Shown: positions 55,460 through 64,000 of the stretch, piece by piece
Position numbering within the stretch: position 1 is the first letter of the stretch
Layout: every line of letters begins with the position of its first letter
The notes under the pieces: generated by a model
Told to the model about the DNA's origin: nothing
The model's input: only the letters and a program-made list of their open reading frames with translations
The model's database searches: none
Program-made: the position numbers and the translations under genes
From: Mesostigma viride
Lineage: Eukaryota > Streptophyta > Mesostigmatophyceae > Mesostigmatales > Mesostigmataceae
Direction of reading: 5' to 3'
Assembly: GCA_009746045.1 (NCBI GenBank)
Contig: RPFO01000406.1
Location: forward strand, 69,501-133,500
Length of the DNA: 64,000 nucleotides

Positions 55460-56283
55460 CGTGTCTACGTATAGGCAGCGAAAGCGGATACTGTAAGTCG
55501 TATAATTAGTTTTCAATATGTTTATTAAAAGGCGGCATCAAGAGCGTCGAGATTTCATGGACTCGCTTGTGCCGCTGCCCGCCCTGCCGCCAGCGCTGCC
55601 GAATCTTTGCTAAACTTTCCGTGGCCACACCATCCGTTAGTTCGCAGCTTCTGAAGAAGGGAGCGGCTATGATGGGCAAGTGGCGATGGCCTTATCCTTA
55701 TCGTCGCCTGGCCACTAACTTTTATCGCACGCATTTGCCGTTCGGTCTGATTTGCGACGAGGCCGAGTCAGCAGATAAGCTGGTATGACCGAGTACGTCT
55801 CGCAGTACGTATCGGTTGATTCGGTTGTCCCGGCGAAACCCATGGCGCCAAAGGGAACGGCTAGCCGCTTGCCATCGCATCAGTATTCTGACAATTGCCG
55901 CTCGCTGCCAGTTGTATCCAATAATCGCCACGAATGAAGCCCTTCTCCTCCAATTGGCCTCGCCACCACTCGCCGGATGGCAGGTCCCATACTGTTTGCC
56001 GCGTAAAATGCTGAAGGAATGCTTGGCAGGAAATTGGAACGGCGATCTCCGTAGATCACCGGTCCCGATTGAACCACTTGGAGATCGTGCGCCTTCACCA
56101 TGACGCGCTCTTGACGTGGGGCAGGGGGACACGCAACCAGGCGGTGGCAGCGCACAGGCGCACCGCCCGTAAACCAGCGCAAATTTGGCGATAAAAACGG
56201 AAGCGTGATGCAATTGCGGCGTCTACAACATTTGAACACGCAGCCCGGCTCCCAGCTCCTAAGGGCTTGGGGCCGATGACAAA
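55460..56283. other. two unassigned coding-like frames on opposite strands
   Basis: On the plus strand an open frame ends MMGKWRWPYPYRRLATNFYR and THLPFGLICDEAESADKLV at 55788. On the minus strand an ATG-less frame (about 56068-55870) reads FLQHFTRQTVWDLPSGEWWR and GQLEEKGFIRGDYWIQLAAS. Both look more protein-like than chance but match no family I know, and they cannot be joined into a gene by eye. Confidence 0.25.
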
Positions 56284-56658
56284 AGTTTCTCATTCTACAG
56301 TTCAGCAGAAGGTGGGTCTCACGTTTCTCACATTGCTAAGATTTTTCTGTCTTGTGACGGGAATTTGCGAAATTGCGTTTGGCGAAACGGCGCGTTGGTA
56401 GGCGTAGCAAGGGCTTGCGCACTGACAGGCTCTTTTGAGGGAATTCGTAGTCGGAGTGGAATAAGAGGCTTTGTTTCAATTGAAATATTTTAATTACTAG
56501 TCAGGAAATTCAGATCATAAAGAGAAGGGCATTGTCGTGAAGTGTGTTCATTGCTTTTGCAACCTGTTGAGCGTGGTCGAAATGTTTCCGTCGGAATGGG
56601 TTTCTAACCAGGAGGTGCAACTTCCGATTGTGCTTCTTTCTTGCCGGGGGACCCGCAG

Positions 56659-58329
56659 GACAAGTCCAGCAACCATTCCCAAAATGCAGACGTGGTCTGT
56701 CCTCAATTGTCGGACGAGGGACAAGACTGCGGTCAGTGGGCCAACATTGGCCTGCCCGCAGCTGACCCCGTCGAAGAATCCGAGGAGGATGACGATCGCT
56801 CAGATGGAGAGACGGTGGCCGCCCTGAAGAAGCAGCTGATGAGCGTCATCAACTTTAACTCTATCAAGCCCGCGGAACCGATTACGCAACCCGTAATCGA
56901 CCCCGCTCTCGCCGCAGTGCTCAAGCGCTTCGGCGCCACCCGCCGCGCCGGCCTGTCCGTCGGGTCCGTCATCGACGAGTTCATCGCCGAGCAGGTGCAG
57001 CACGCGGCGCTCGAGGAATCCTTTTACATCGTCGACCTCGGCCACGTCGTCCACCGCTTCTCCACCTGGACCAAGAACCTGCCACGCGTCCACCCCTTCT
57101 ACGCTGTGAAATGCAACCCCGACCCCGCGCTCGTCGCCACCTTGGCGTCCCAAGGCGGCGGCTTCGACTGCGCCAGCCTGGCCGAAATGCAGCTGGTGCT
57201 GTCTACTGGCGTCCCCCCCGAGCTCATCATCTTTGCTAACCCCTGCAAGATGGCCTCCCACATCGCGTTCGCTCGCGACCACGGCGTAACCTATATGACG
57301 TTCGACAGCATCCCCGAGCTTGTCAAGGTCCGCTCCATCCACCCCGATGCCAAGATGGTCCTCCGCGTGCGCGCTGACGACCGCACTGCCCGCTGTGCGC
57401 TCGGGGTCAAGTATGGCGCGGAGCATGAGGAGGTGGACGGTCTTCTCGAGGCCGCGCTAGAGCTCGGCGTGAACGTGGTCGGCGTGAGCTTCCATGTGGG
57501 CTCCGGGTCCTGCAACCCCGAGGCCTTCGCGATGGCCATACGCGCGGCCCGTGGTGTCTTTGATGCTGCCACCCGTGTCGGTCTCCCCCCCCTGACCTTG
57601 CTGGACATCGGCGGGGGGTTCTCGGGCGGTGGCCGGTCCTCTGGGGGCTCGAACTTCTCCATGGTTGCCGCGGTCATCAACCTGGCAATTGATGAATACT
57701 TCCCTCCATCCGCATCAGACACCCCACCGGTTCGTGTGATCGCCGAGCCCGGCCGGTTCTTCGCCGAGTCGTCCTCTCACCTGGCCTGCAACGTGTTTGG
57801 CCGGCGCGTTCGCGCGGGCAAGGTGGGCGACTCGGGCCGCGCGACGCACGAGTATTGGATCAGCGACGGCATGTACGGGTCGATGAACTGCGTCATGTAC
57901 GACCACGCAACTCTCTTCGCGCGCCCGCTGCGCCTCGCAACACGCCTCGACCTCGACAAGAAGACGTCCAAGATGGTCACCATGCTCCACCCGGCCATCT
58001 GGCCGCAGGGGCCCATGCACCTGTCCACCGTGTTCGGTCCGACCTGTGACGGGCTAGACCAGGTGCTGACTGGGTTTTGGCTCCCGGACATGGAGGTTGG
58101 CGACTGGCTGGTGTTCCCGGACATGGGTGCGTACACCATGTCGGCAGGGTCCAACTTCAACGGGTTCAACAACTCGCAGATGCTCACGTATTACGTCTGG
58201 ATTGAGCATGGCGACAGCCTTGATGACATGTCGCGCTCGTCCTCGTCGGAGGCGTGCTGCTCCTCGGACGCATGCCTCACCGACTCGGCCAGCGACGAGG
58301 TGGTCACCAAGGTGCAGCGCCGCACCTGA
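56659..58329 (+). CDS. ODC1: ornithine decarboxylase
   Basis: This fold-III PLP enzyme converts ornithine to putrescine, the first step of polyamine synthesis, in the cytosol as a head-to-tail dimer. Visible motifs in order: PFYAVKCNPDPALVATLAS with the PLP lysine; GGGFDCASLAEMQLV; VVGVSFHVGSGSCNPEAFAM; LLDIGGGFSGG; VIAEPGRFFAE; ISDGMYGSMNCVMYDH, whose Asp favours ornithine over arginine; FGPTCDGLDQV with the catalytic Cys; GDWLVFPDMGAYTMSAGSNF. All active-site residues expected from human ODC are present. The frame is open upstream to 56608 with no ATG before 56839. Either translation starts at 56839 (496 residues, close to human 461), or a short exon precedes, e.g. ATG 56582 spliced from GAG|GTGCAA (56614) to CCGCAG|GAC (56659), a 44-base intron in phase. 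A Ser/Cys-rich C-terminus replaces the animal degradation signal. TGTAA at 58440 could be its polyadenylation signal. Confidence 0.93.
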   Translation, partial: DKSSNHSQNADVVCPQLSDEGQDCGQWANIGLPAADPVEESEEDDDRSDGETVAALKKQLMSVINFNSIKPAEPITQPVIDPALAAVLKRFGATRRAGLSVGSVIDEFIAEQVQHAALEESFYIVDLGHVVHRFSTWTKNLPRVHPFYAVKCNPDPALVATLASQGGGFDCASLAEMQLVLSTGVPPELIIFANPCKMASHIAFARDHGVTYMTFDSIPELVKVRSIHPDAKMVLRVRADDRTARCALGVKYGAEHEEVDGLLEAALELGVNVVGVSFHVGSGSCNPEAFAMAIRAARGVFDAATRVGLPPLTLLDIGGGFSGGGRSSGGSNFSMVAAVINLAIDEYFPPSASDTPPVRVIAEPGRFFAESSSHLACNVFGRRVRAGKVGDSGRATHEYWISDGMYGSMNCVMYDHATLFARPLRLATRLDLDKKTSKMVTMLHPAIWPQGPMHLSTVFGPTCDGLDQVLTGFWLPDMEVGDWLVFPDMGAYTMSAGSNFNGFNNSQMLTYYVWIEHGDSLDDMSRSSSSEACCSSDACLTDSASDEVVTKVQRRT

Positions 58330-58559
58330 GGCGGCAGCTTTTTACAAGAAAAATATAGCCTTCTTTTACTACCTCACCAGGTTTCTTTTATGCCCCATGC
58401 TCTTGTTGCTGTTGGCACGGACGGCCTTGTTCCAGAATTTGTAAGGGCAGCAACGTTCAAGGATGGTGCATTTTTTACTGCCTCGTGTCAGGTTTCCATT
58501 CTCAAGTATCATTTTGAACCCGAGGCAAGCTATTACTTACTAATTGGTCAAGTATTGTT
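58330..58559 (+). other. 3' flank of the ornithine decarboxylase gene
   Basis: This is probably the 3' UTR followed by the start of the next retroposon nest. No gene was recognised. Confidence 0.45.
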
Positions 58560-58640
58560 TTTCCCTAAACAGTGTGTACCCGTTGGGGAGTCACGGAGCA
58601 TTAACCCCGATGGATGGATGGATGGATGGGGACACACAAT
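58560..58640 (-). mobile_element. retroposon 3' end, family C, with GGAT-repeat tail
   Basis: CCCGTTGGGGAGTCACGGAG is followed by CATTAACCCCGATGGATGGA and four to five GGAT units. The same junction occurs at 61510-61556. Confidence 0.6.
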
Positions 58641-58977
58641 CCTACCGGTCTAATCTATCTACAACATCAAGCCAACTCTATTATTCTAAGCTCTCTACCC
58701 TAGGGGTCCTGGCTAGCGTGCTTCCCGCGTTTGCAGACACGCGGGCGCTTCCCCACGGGAGGGGGTTCGTTAATCCTATATACTAATTTAGCAATTGGGG
58801 GTCATCCCGCACTATCCAGGGCATCGCAACTTCCCCGCCAATCCAAAACAACCGGAATCACTAACCACCAATCCCAGCGAGCGAGCGAGCGGCCGCTGAA
58901 AGCGGCCTGCGCGCAGCGCACGGCGAGCGCAGCGAGCTGTGCGCTGCGTGCGGCGAGCGAGCGAAGCGAGCGAGCAC

Positions 58978-59163
58978 CGTACTGCGCACCAATCCGCGAG
59001 CGAAGCGAGCACCGTACTATTCCAGCGGGCAGCGGGCAGCATACTGCGCACCAATCCGCCAGCGAAGCGAGCACCGTACTATTCCAGCGGGCAGCGGGCA
59101 GCATACTGCGCACCAATCCGCCAGCGAAGCGAGCACCGTACTATTCCAGCGGCCAGCGGCCAG
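58978..59163. repeat. 62-bp tandem repeat, about three copies
   Basis: Units contain TACTGCGCACCAATCCGCC, AGCGAAGCGAGCACCGTAC and TATTCCAGCGGGCAGCGGG at 62-base spacing. The preceding 58870-58975 is rich in related GCGAGCGAGCG motifs. Confidence 0.9.
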
Positions 59164-59224
59164 CGGGCAGCGGGGCGAAGTACTGCCAAAAAAAGGGACC
59201 CTGTTTTGGGCTGGGCGAAGCCAG

Positions 59225-59545
59225 CGGGTGCCACTAGTTGTCCTCTATGACATGAGCCCACTTGGCCTTGTCCATCATCTTGTTCCAAATCACGGAGATC
59301 GGCCTAGCCCCCCCATGTCCTCTACTAGCTGCTCTTTGAAGGTGCGGGCCTTGCGGCGTCTAGCATTGCGTGGCCCGCGGCGCACGTAAGGAGGTGCCGG
59401 CCAGGCTGAGCTGGGCGCAGTCCCGCGCCCAGCTCGTAGCTCGTAGCTCTATAGGACATGGGGGGCCTAGGCCTCTCCGTGATTTGGAAATAGATGATGG
59501 ACAAGGCCATGCAAGTGGGCCCAGGTCATAGAGGACAACAACCCC
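59225..59545. mobile_element. two inverted copies of a LINE C-terminal fragment
   Basis: The reverse complement of 59235-59345 (AGGACATGGGGGGCTAGGCC, CTCCGTGATTTGGAACAAG, ATGATGGACAAGGCCA) recurs in direct orientation at 59453-59545. The residues RRKARTFKEQLVEDMGG at the left copy resemble the last part of a LINE protein. Confidence 0.6.
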
Positions 59546-59644
59546 CCGGCAGTGGGGAAGGAGCGTGTTTGCAAACACGGGAGGCATGGTAGACAAGACC
59601 CCTAGTAGCCTGGGTCGCGAGCACAGATATAGAATAGGATTGTT

Positions 59645-59935
59645 TTTGTAGATTAAAATAAAATTAAATTAAATTATAACATGCCTCCGTTGGGAGATCA
59701 TGTAGCACATATTCCATGATGGATGGGTGGGGTGGAGGAAGCCGTGTAATCGAACTATCCTAACTCTAAGCTATCTAGTTTAGAAAATCCTAACTACACT
59801 ACTCATCAAAACGCCTCCTCCTCTTGGGGGGAGGGGGCTTGCCCACAGCTAGGGTCGGGTGTGTGAGCCTTGACAATCTTCTGCCACCGCGTCTTGTCCT
59901 GCATGGCAGTCCAAAGACGGGAGAAAGAGTGGATT
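59645..59935 (-). mobile_element. family B LINE 3' end
   Basis: In reverse it encodes SRLWTAMQDKTRWQKIVKAH, as at 31975-32040, then a 3' UTR, the hairpin CTCC-CAAC-GGAG and an AATTT-repeat tail. It is truncated at its 5' end against the tail of the next element. Confidence 0.78.
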
Positions 59936-61075
59936 GAATTGAATTGAATTGTAACATAACTCCGTTGGGAGTATATGTAGCACATAGCCCAGAGAAGGGG
60001 CATATGGCCTATCATACATTCTAAGCTACTTCCTGCAAGGGTGGGAATGTAAACAACAGTTGCTCTAGGTGCACTAGGGCACCTGCACCACCCAGAGTTT
60101 CAGGCAACACCCAGCTAAGGGGAGCCTGTCATAGGTGGGGAAGATCAGCACAGCTATACAAAAGCTAGGGCATGGCTTCTCAGCAGGGAGTGACCCCCTG
60201 CATGGGCACGGCATAATTAAATAAAGCTAGGTATCATCTGGAGGGTGGCTCATCATAGGCACACATGTACATGACTAAAAATGCTAGGCCTCAGCTGGTA
60301 TAGTGCCTGTAGTAGGCGGGCATGTACATGGCCACGGTCTAACTATTCTACACTACTGCTGCTGTATTCCCCTAGGCTGGGGCTGCCGGAGTCGCTGGGG
60401 CCGCGGTGGTTGAGGGGGTCGCGTGCCAGGGCTTGTGGCTGACGTAGATGTCCGCCCCCTTCCAGTACACCGGCTGGCCCGCCTTGGTCTGCCGGAGCTG
60501 GAGGTAGGTCGGCCATAGCTCCCGTCGCCGTTGTTGCTGCGCCAGGGTCAAGTCGTCGTCCACGGTGAAGGGAGTGTTCTCGAGCCGAGCTTGCGGCGTC
60601 TGAGGAACGAAACCTTGTCCGCTGGGCTGTCAAAGATGAGAAGAAGCGGAGGCGCCCCTGCCTTACCCCGCGCGCGGGGGAGGCGGTGGGCGGTCAGCTT
60701 AATCTCACCAAGGAGGCCCACAGTGCTTGCAAGGATTTTGCTCTCAAACGCACGTGCAAGCTTCTCGGAATTCTCACCTTCCACCACCTGGGTCGAAGTT
60801 CTTGAGGATGGCGTTGAGGCTGCGCTTGGAGAGCTCGGCCTCCTCGCGGAGGTCAAGCGTCTGCCGCTGGAGCTGGGCTGCGACGGCGGAGGTGGTGGAG
60901 GTGGTATGTTGCTTAAGCATGTCCGCCCAGGTGGTGATGGGAGGAGCATCGCCGGCCAGGCCAGCCGGGGCTGGCTTGGCGGCAATGTCCTTCACCGCCT
61001 GGGCTGGGAGTGGAGTAAGGAGATGGAGTAAAGAGTGGATGCGGTTCTCAAACCAGTTGGGCTGGGACCACTAGG
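59936..61075 (-). mobile_element. family A ORF1-only retroposon, most complete copy
   Basis: From right to left: ORF1 start region (KDIAAKPAPAGLAGDAPP, ATG at 60995), coiled coil (LQRQTLDLREEAELSKRSLN), RRM (HRLPRARGKAGAPPLLLIF), C-terminal domain (MDDDLTLAQQQRRRELWPTY) with stop at 60372, then about 365 bases of 3' UTR, the CTCC-CAAC-GGAG hairpin and a GAATT-repeat tail. Frame changes near 60780 and 60590 break ORF1. There is no ORF2 between ORF1 and the tail. Confidence 0.8.
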
Positions 61076-61135
61076 TCGTTTTTGTAGATAGCTTGTAGAT
61101 ACTTAGACAGGTAGGATTGCGTGCACCCATCCATC

Positions 61136-61220
61136 AATTAGTAACATCACTCCGTTGGGAGTCAATGTAGCACATATCCCTGAGAAGGGGCATATGGCTT
61201 TTAATACATCCTAGGCTACT
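61136..61220 (-). mobile_element. short family A 3' end
   Basis: Only the last about 80 bases are present: ACTCCGTTGGGAGT, GTAGCACATATCCCTGAGAA, then GGGGCATATGG. It is strongly 5'-truncated. Confidence 0.7.
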
Positions 61221-61436
61221 CATCCATCAATCCATTAAGGAGGACAACGAGCCCCCCCCAGTGGGGAAGCGCCCGCGTGTGCAATCCCGTGGGAGGCACG
61301 CCAGACAGCTCCCCTAGGGCAGCGTGCGGCTGTCTAGATAGATGTTGTAGTTAGCATGATGTTAGGTCGATGTAGTATGTAGCTGATGTAGATAGATTAG
61401 ACCGGTAGGACTGTTTGCACCCATCCATCCATCCTT

Positions 61437-61560
61437 CGGGGTTAATGCTCCGTGACTCCCCAACGGGAGCACGAGTCTAATTAATTAATTAATTAATTAA
61501 TTAGACACGTGTTAGCTCCCGTTGGGGAGTCACGGAGCATTAACCCCGATGGATGGATTC
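61437..61560. repeat. two family C 3' ends tail to tail, forming a large palindrome
   Basis: CGGGGTTAATGCTCCGTGAC, then TCCCCAACGGGAGCACG, lies left of a TTAA run at 61480-61501. The near-exact reverse complement (AGCTCCCGTTGGGGAGTCA, CGGAGCATTAACCCCG) lies to the right. Confidence 0.88.
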
Positions 61561-61611
61561 AGGATTAATTAATTAATTAATTAGGAACATAACTCCGTTG
61601 GGAGTATATGT

Positions 61612-61630
61612 CAAGGAGACAACCAGCACA
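61612..61630. mobile_element. tail-less retroposon copy 4 (19 bp)
   Basis: CAAGGAGACAACCAGCACA is flanked by GGGAGTATATGT on both sides (61600-61611 and 61631-61642), interrupting a family A 3' end whose normal sequence is known from other copies. Confidence 0.85.
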
Positions 61631-61847
61631 GGGAGTATATGTAGCACATAGCCCTCGAGAAGGGGCTTATGGCCTATCATACATTCTAAGCTACTTCCTG
61701 CAAGCCGGGTGGGAATGTAAACGACACTTGCTCTTGAGGTGCACCAGGGCACAGGTCTGCACCCTCAGGATCTATCACGCTATGCCTGGCCAGCTAAGGG
61801 GGAGCATGTCATGTGGGGGAAGATCATCATAGCTATACAAAAGCTAG

Positions 61848-62131
61848 AAATCGCAGCAATGGTGCTCACCACTAGACACTCCCGGCCAGTTAGGCTCGAA
61901 ACACACGCCCTGATCAAGCATGCTGTTTCCGGCCCCACCGTCTAGGTCATCTAGTCGCTCTACACGTAAGCCAGCCATAATTTCAATGCACAAGGATACA
62001 CATTTCCATCACCATTCATCTTCATCATCCTGAACGACTCGAACAGGCGGACAAGATAACGGCAGGCTCGAGCTACCCTGGTCCAGATGAATCAGTCTCC
62101 CGATTTCCGGCCTTCGCTGGCTGTCTCCTTG
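61848..62131. mobile_element. tail-less retroposon copy 5 (284 bp, opposite orientation, longest)
   Basis: It is flanked by the 13-bp duplication ATACAAAAGCTAG (61835-61847 and 62132-62144). Its fixed end, GCTGGCTGTCTCCTTG, lies at the right. It adds about 110 bases beyond what the other copies show. Confidence 0.88.
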
Positions 62132-62274
62132 ATACAAAAGCTAGAGCTTGGCATCTCAGCAGAGAGCAGCTCTCTGCATGGGCACAGCTTAACTACATAA
62201 TAAAGCTAGGCATCATATGGGGTGTGGCACATCATAGGCACGCATGTACATGGCTAAATAATATCAAGGAGACA

Positions 62275-62444
62275 ACCAGCGCAGGCCAGAAATCGGAAGA
62301 ATCCGGACCATGGTAGCTCGAGCCTGCCGTTATCTTGTCCGCGTGTTCGAGTCGTTCAGGATGATGAAGATGAATGGTGATGGAAATGTGTATCCTTGTG
62401 CATTGAAACTATGGCTGGCGTGCGTGTAGAGCGACTAGATGACC
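62275..62444. mobile_element. tail-less retroposon copy 6 (170 bp)
   Basis: It starts CAAGGAGACAACCAGCGCAG and ends in GACTAGATGACC. TAATAT flanks both sides (62269-62274 and 62445-62450). Confidence 0.82.
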
Positions 62445-62890
62445 TAATATCGTGCATCAGCTGGTATAGAGCCTGTAGAAGGCTTACATGTACATGGCCA
62501 CGGTCTAACTATTCTACACTACTACTGCTGTGTTCCCCTAAGCTGGGGCGGCTGGAGTCGCTGGGGCCGCGGTGGTCGAGGGGGTCGCGTGCCAGGGCTT
62601 GTGGCCGACGTAGATGACCGCCCCCTTCCAGTACACCGGCTGGCCCGCCTTGGTTTGCCGGAGCTGGAGGTAGGTCGGCCATATAGCTCCCGTCGCCGTT
62701 GTTGCTGCGCCAGGGTCAAGTCGTCGTCCACGGTGAAGGGAGTGTTCTCGAGCCGCTTGCGGCGTCTGAGAAACGAAATCTTGTCCGCTGGGCTCTTAAA
62801 GATGAGAAGAAGCGGGGGCGCCCCTGCCTTACCCCGCGCGCGGGGAAGGCGGTGGGCGGTCAGCTTAATCTCACCAAGAAGGCCCATACG

Positions 62891-63540
62891 ACCAACGCCT
62901 TCAAGCCACCGCCACCGCCCTCGAGTGCTTGCATGACACCGCCGGCCTCATGCACCGCCCAGGCGGGTGAAGGACATCGCCGCCCAGCCGACACCTGCTG
63001 GCTCGGCCGGTGATGCTCCCTCCACCTGGGCGGACTTGCTTAAGTGCTCATCACACCACCTCCACCACCTCCACCATCGCGGCACAACTCAAGCAACAAG
63101 CCCTCGACCTTCGCGAGGAGGCCGACATCACCCAGCGCAGCCACAATGTCATCGTCAAGCACTTCGACCAGCCGGCAGGTGAGACCTCCACGAGCCTTCT
63201 CACGGCATCAGTTAAGCGCGACATTCTTGCCCCGGCATGCAACTCACTGGTGAGCTGCGGATGTCGGCTGTCCGCCTCCCCCGCGCGCGGGGTAAGGCTG
63301 GCCCGGCACCCGTGCTCCTCACCTTAAAGTACATGGCGGACAAGCTGGCCTTCCTTAAATGCCGCAAAAAGCTCTCGGAGACTCGCTTCACGCTGGACGA
63401 CGACTTGACCCTGGCCCAGCAACAGCGGCGACGCAAGCTATGGCCGACCTACCTTCAGCTCCGGCACAGCGCAAGGGGGAAGCCGGTATACTGGAGGGGG
63501 GCGGTCATCCACGTTGACCACAAGCCCTGACAGGCACCTC
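62891..63540 (+). mobile_element. LINE ORF1 fragment, frame-disrupted
   Basis: ORF1 pieces lie in order: KDIAAQPTPAGSAGDAPSTW (62970), a coiled-coil piece in another frame (63090-63170, LDLREEADI), RRM (VRLPRARGKAGPAPVLLTL at 63250) and C-terminal domain (LDDDLTLAQQQRRRKLWPTY), stopping at 63528. At least one frame change precedes the RRM. Confidence 0.72.
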
Positions 63541-63572
63541 CTGCCACCTCAGACTAGGGAATATATACCAGT

Positions 63573-63908
63573 CGCCACATCCTCCGGGCGGCTGTGGATG
63601 CCGGCGCTGCTGCCGCTGTGGCTGAGCGCGACAAGTTTGCCTCCTACGGCAATGTGGGGCCCCACCGGGTCATCCCCTTTGTCCTTGAGGAGTTCGGGGC
63701 CATGGGCCCCAAGACAGCGGAGTTTTTCCACGAGTGCTGCCAGCACCGTGAAGACCGCCTCGACCTCGAGGGTCAGACCGCCCCGTGGTCGGCCCGCACG
63801 TGGTCCTCGTATTGGCGGCAGCGTCTGTCACTCGCCCTCACTCGCACCGTGGCTGATGTGTTATTCCGCCGCACCCGGGCCGACTTTGTCGCGACCCATT
63901 CGATCTAG
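63573..63908 (+). CDS. LINE ORF2 C-terminal fragment
   Basis: RHILRAAVDAGAAAAVAERD, FASYGNVGPHRVIPFVLEEF and WSSYWRQRLSLALTRTVADV to stop TAG 63906 match the C-terminus in the three copies at 45.7-47.9 kb. The endonuclease core itself is missing; the fragment follows the ORF1 end with GGAATATATACC between them. Confidence 0.75.
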   Translation, partial: RHILRAAVDAGAAAAVAERDKFASYGNVGPHRVIPFVLEEFGAMGPKTAEFFHECCQHREDRLDLEGQTAPWSARTWSSYWRQRLSLALTRTVADVLFRRTRADFVATHSI

Positions 63909-64000
63909 TTCCCTCCCAGGCCTGCATGGTGGGCCGGCAGCGCTGTTGCTGCGTGTAGTTTTGTGATGTATAGTTAGTTGTACCTTGTGCCGCTGGCGTG
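63909..64000 (+). other. probable LINE 3' UTR running off the right edge
   Basis: The sequence continues from the LINE ORF2 stop codon to the window end. No tail has been reached. Confidence 0.4.

Larger units (their letters stand above)
61563..62890 (-). mobile_element. family A ORF1-only retroposon with three nested retroposon insertions
   Basis: A TTAA-repeat tail (61565-61583), the hairpin, the 3' UTR and an ORF1 end (62887-62522: HRLPRARGKAGAPPLLLIF, DDLTLAQQQRRREL) lie in family A order on the minus strand. The 3' UTR is interrupted at 61612-61630, 61848-62131 and 62275-62444, each with its own target duplication. A 2-base insertion near 62683 shifts the ORF1 frame. Confidence 0.8.

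Noticed and set aside
1-64000. LTR retroelements, Polinton-like or other virus-like elements
   Set aside because: I found no long terminal repeats, integrase, capsid or envelope motifs. The retroelements present are non-LTR types.

Overview
The window is nuclear DNA from a microbial eukaryote, most likely an alga; the sequence does not fix the lineage. Evidence: spliced genes with GT-AG introns and GC-rich coding, Arabidopsis-type CCCTAAA repeats at 19.94 kb, non-LTR retrotransposons, a TTAA-targeting DNA transposon and very long satellites. No bacterial operons, rRNA or confident tRNA genes, CRISPR arrays or virus-like elements were seen.

Five host genes can be read. (1) NBAS/SEC39 (Dsl1/NRZ Golgi-to-ER tether) lies on the minus strand from about 22.8 kb to beyond the left edge. 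Eleven exons join in one continuous phase series, with a twelfth possible at the 5' end. Three of its introns hold arrays of 27, 49 and 6 bp units totalling about 7.8 kb. (2) A single-exon VWA plus alpha-kinase protein (VwkA type) is on the plus strand at 25.07-27.26 kb, divergent from NBAS. (3) A DCAF15-like CUL4 ubiquitin-ligase substrate receptor is on the minus strand at 40.4-32.8 kb, with seven exons and about 1256 residues. (4) A TMEM70-like mitochondrial ATP-synthase assembly factor is on the plus strand at about 41.6-43.8 kb, divergent from DCAF15. (5) Ornithine decarboxylase is on the plus strand at 56.6-58.3 kb. The genes are unrelated in function, as expected for a eukaryotic chromosome.

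The rest is mobile DNA. Two copies of a 1.74 kb piggyBac-like non-autonomous transposon lie at 28.1-32.4 and 51.9-53.6 kb in opposite orientation. The first carries two LINE insertions with exact target-site duplications, and near-copies elsewhere in the window show the uninterrupted sites. The stretches 44.4-51.4 and 58.5-64.0 kb are dense retroposon nests: L1-type ORF1 fragments, ORF1-only elements, LINE ORF2 C-termini with a restriction-like endonuclease motif, a serial array of 5'-truncated copies, and 3' ends sharing a CTCC-CAAC-GGAG hairpin.

The most unusual item is a family of tail-less retroposons. All copies share one fixed end (CAAGGAGACAACCAGCG) and stop at different points, from 19 to 284 bp. 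Five of the six have their own target-site duplication.
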